Source of the DNA: JAGWRI01 sp035700805
GTDB taxonomy: Bacteria; Gemmatimonadota; Gemmatimonadetes; Gemmatimonadales; Gemmatimonadaceae
Assembly (NCBI GenBank): GCA_035700805.1
Contig: DASSOG010000033.1
Span: 1 to 6,737 of the forward strand
Reading direction: 5' to 3'
Length of the DNA stretch: 6,737 nucleotides
A model generated the notes under the pieces. The model was not told where the DNA came from. It worked only from the letters and a program-made list of their open reading frames with translations, and ran no database searches. The stretch's first letter is position 1. Every line of letters begins with the position of its first letter. Positions 5,953-6,737 of this stretch are shown one piece after another. Position numbers and translations under genes: made by a program.

Positions 5953-6414
5953 TCACAGCTCCTTGAGCGCGACCTCGACCTCAGCAGCGTGCCCCGCCGG
6001 CTTCACCTTCTCGAAGATCTTCGCGATCTTCCCCGCCGCATCGATGATGAAGGTGGTCCGCGCCACCCCCATGTATGTCCGTCCGTACATGGACTTCTCG
6101 GCCCAGACGCCATACTGCTCCGCCACCTTGTGGTCCACGTCGGCCAGCAGCGTAAACGGCAGGTCGAACTTCTTCTTGAACTTCTGATGGCTCTCCACGG
6201 AATCGGGGGAGATGCCGAGCACAACCGCCGAGGACGACTCGATGCGCGGAAAGGCGTCCCGGAATTCGCACGCCTCGGTGGTACAACCCGGCGTGTCGTC
6301 CTTGGGGTAGAAGTAAAGGACAACCGGCTTGCCCTTGAGGTCCTTGAGGGACAGCGGGCGACCGGCGTCGGTGTCGAGGGTGAAGGCGGGGGCTGCTTTT
6401 CCGACTGCAGGCAT
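5953..6414 (-). CDS. bcp: Thioredoxin-dependent thiol peroxidase, BCP/PrxQ-type peroxiredoxin
   Basis: Bcp reduces hydrogen peroxide and organic hydroperoxides in the cytoplasm, using thioredoxin as reductant. The 153-residue protein starts MPAVGKAAPAFTL. The active site is YPKDDTPGCTTEACEF, with peroxidatic Cys44, resolving Cys49 (the atypical two-cysteine arrangement, as in E. coli Bcp) and Thr41. The conserved Arg119 is in the VARTTFIID strand (117-125). ATG 6414 is chosen because it gives the usual family length and starts at the thioredoxin fold; the frame remains open back to 6552, but that extra sequence overlaps the hydrolase gene and resembles nothing in the family. No strong ribosome-binding site precedes ATG 6414. 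A 107-base gap follows the hydrolase gene, and a dyad lies in it. Confidence 0.96.
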   Translation of the reverse strand: MPAVGKAAPAFTLDTDAGRPLSLKDLKGKPVVLYFYPKDDTPGCTTEACEFRDAFPRIESSSAVVLGISPDSVESHQKFKKKFDLPFTLLADVDHKVAEQYGVWAEKSMYGRTYMGVARTTFIIDAAGKIAKIFEKVKPAGHAAEVEVALKEL

Positions 6415-6441
6415 AAGTCCGAGGGTTGAGATGGACGGGTA

Positions 6442-6456
6442 TACCTTGATAAGGTA
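6442..6456. promoter_or_regulatory. Dyad upstream of bcp, possible operator
   Basis: TACCTT and AAGGTA are perfect inverted arms around GAT, centred 35 bases upstream of the bcp ATG. The site is AT-richer than its surroundings and overlaps the only weak promoter-like elements seen (TTGATC, then TACCTT at 15 bases, transcript sense). A repressor or redox regulator could bind here. A six-base dyad can also arise by chance in several kilobases. Confidence 0.3.
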
Positions 6457-6521
6457 GCGCGTTTTCGTGGCGATCAAGTCGCGCTGCGGACGCGCCAAGG
6501 GCAATTCGTTCGCCTCGCCCG

Positions 6522-6737
6522 TCAGCGGCTGGACTTGAGCCCGCCCAGCCACGCCACCACCGCGTCCGCAACACGCTCATCAGTGGGGCCCGGGTACCCG
6601 AAGGCCTCCGCCCCGGTCAAGCCCTGGGGCTGCCGCTTGAACATGTGCGACAACCCGTCGAGCAGGCGCAGTTCCGTGGGCCGGGCCGCCCGCACGTCGC
6701 GCAACCGCTGGGCGTGGTGCACGCCCAGGTTGGCATC
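6522..6737 (-). CDS. Alpha/beta hydrolase, C-terminal 71 residues only
   Basis: The frame enters from the right edge, so the N-terminus, including any nucleophile-elbow Ser, is outside the window. The visible part begins DANLGVHHAQRL, which fits the strand and turn carrying the catalytic Asp of alpha/beta hydrolases (here 6737-6735), followed by LLDGLSHMFK with the expected catalytic His (codon 6647-6645), and ends with the usual amphipathic helix VADAVVAWL. This is the pattern of the esterase, dienelactone-hydrolase or S9-like group. The substrate cannot be inferred. A GTG within the visible part (6722) is internal, not a start. The stop lies 107 bases before bcp. Confidence 0.75.
   Translation of the reverse strand, partial: DANLGVHHAQRLRDVRAARPTELRLLDGLSHMFKRQPQGLTGAEAFGYPGPTDERVADAVVAWLGGLKSSR

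Noticed and set aside
6415..6552. N-terminal extension of bcp to the upstream start at 6552
   Set aside because: It would overlap the hydrolase gene, adds 46 residues unlike anything in the family, and ATG 6414 gives the normal 153-residue length.

Overview
The window carries seven genes, all on the minus strand, so transcription runs from base 6737 towards base 1. Codon choice is strongly GC-rich in the central genes, Shine-Dalgarno (SD) motifs are recognisable, and there is a sigma-54 activator, a glycine-cleavage T protein and an HD-GYP protein. This fits a GC-rich, Gram-negative-type bacterium. The gene mix and the style of the membrane HD-GYP protein remind me of Gemmatimonadota, but that is a low-confidence guess from memory.

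Right end to left, in transcription order. (1) The last 71 codons of an alpha/beta hydrolase. (2) After 107 bases, bcp, a 153-residue PrxQ-type peroxiredoxin. (3) After a 150-base structured leader, gcvT (370 aa). (4) A MogA/MoaB-family molybdopterin protein whose GTG start overlaps the gcvT stop (GTGA). (5) A 532-aa sigma-54-dependent activator whose ATG overlaps the mogA stop (ATGA). (6) After 91 bases, a 270-aa protein I cannot assign, with an SD motif of its own. (7) A GC hairpin followed by seven T in the transcript sense, a good intrinsic terminator, about 140 bases past gene 6. (8) A new unit to the left edge: a possible 19-codon leader peptide with the best ribosome-binding site seen, then a membrane-bound HD-GYP cyclic-di-GMP phosphodiesterase gene whose 3' end lies outside the window.

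Genes 3-5 form a translationally coupled operon, and gene 6 may belong to the same transcript. One-carbon metabolism (GcvT), molybdenum cofactor (MogA) and a sigma-54 regulator are not an obvious pathway, so the coupling itself is notable. The regulator has a degenerate receiver domain with serine where the phospho-acceptor aspartate should be, and a long Gly-rich, partly helical insert before its Fis-type helix-turn-helix, so it is probably not a classical phosphorylation-switched NtrC protein.

The items that look least described are the candidate leader peptide with alternating hairpins before the HD-GYP gene, the two-part 270-aa protein, and the pseudo-receiver activator. No mobile element, tRNA, rRNA or CRISPR array is visible.
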